Made by a program: the position numbers and the translations under genes
Notes under the pieces: generated by a model
What the model saw: only the letters and a program-made list of their open reading frames with translations
What the model was told of the DNA's origin: nothing
Database searches by the model: none
Assembly: GCA_029335935.2 (NCBI GenBank)
Contig: JARJMV020000051.1
Coordinates: forward strand, 1 to 6,484
Direction: 5' to 3'
DNA from: a bacterium
GTDB taxonomy: Bacteria; Armatimonadota; Fimbriimonadia; Fimbriimonadales; GBS-DC
DNA length: 6,484 nt
In this document: positions 6,432-6,484 of the stretch, piece after piece
Layout: every line of letters begins with the position of its first letter
How positions within the stretch are numbered: position 1 is the stretch's first letter

Positions 6432-6484
6432 AGGCTGGGGGGCAATCGTTGTCGCTCGGTATGATTCGATGGATGGTGCTGGCA
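6407..6484 (-). CDS. Possible C-terminal end of an upstream gene (cut by window edge)
   Basis: Reading leftward from the edge, one frame stays open for 25 codons and ends at a TAG (6409-6407). It ends in RLPPSLWNFFEPK, which looks like a natural soluble-protein C-terminus. It would end 27 nt before the S41 pseudo-protease start, a spacing typical of this operon. The stretch is too short to identify a family. The alternative is that this is an intergenic region with a divergent gene starting at the plus-strand ATG at 6461. Confidence 0.3.
   Translation of the reverse strand, partial: CQHHPSNHTERQRLPPSLWNFFEPK

Noticed and set aside
1..6484. CRISPR arrays, tRNA/rRNA genes, insertion sequences or attachment sites
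   Set aside because: No direct-repeat arrays, terminal inverted repeats, transposase motifs or RNA-gene signatures were recognised. The window is almost fully occupied by protein-coding genes.

Overview
This window is a tightly packed bacterial block in which every convincing gene lies on the minus strand, so transcription runs from the right edge to the left. By eye the DNA is GC-rich, with G/C-rich third codon positions and many GCGC runs. Gene spacing is very tight, with ATGA overlaps and good Shine-Dalgarno (SD) sites. Nothing in the sequence fixes the phylum. A thermophile-like or Armatimonadota-type genome is only a guess from general style.

Right part (about 3175-6484), an envelope/housekeeping operon in transcription order. 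First comes a possible C-terminal tail of an upstream gene, cut by the window edge. Next is a secreted or membrane-anchored S41-family paralogue in which all the catalytic positions are replaced. It is followed by a canonical CtpA-type S41 carboxyl-terminal processing protease and by ribose-5-phosphate isomerase B (rpiB). The GTPase gene hflX lies directly downstream. The two S41 genes overlap by 4 nt (ATGA), as do ctpA and rpiB. hflX either follows rpiB by 32 nt or, if it starts at an unusual upstream codon, overlaps its 3' end.

Left part (1-1930), a metal/signalling operon. After hflX there is a 55-nt gap holding a perfect TATAAT box, placed so that the transcript would begin at or next to the start codon of a 71-residue heavy-metal-associated (HMA, CopZ/MerP-like) protein. 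Nine bases later comes a DesK/NarL-type membrane sensor histidine kinase. Three bases after that comes its NarL/LuxR-family response regulator, which is cut by the left edge at the start of its HTH domain.

How the genes may work together: the two S41 proteins, one active and one apparently dead, probably act together at the membrane or periplasm, with the dead one as a binding or adaptor subunit. rpiB (pentose phosphate pathway) and hflX (ribosome splitting/rescue) look like co-transcribed housekeeping genes. The small HMA protein sits at the head of a two-component system, which suggests, but does not prove, that the kinase responds to a metal or to redox state. The points most worth a second look are the pseudo-protease/protease pair, the missing canonical start of hflX, and the apparently leaderless HMA-two-component operon.
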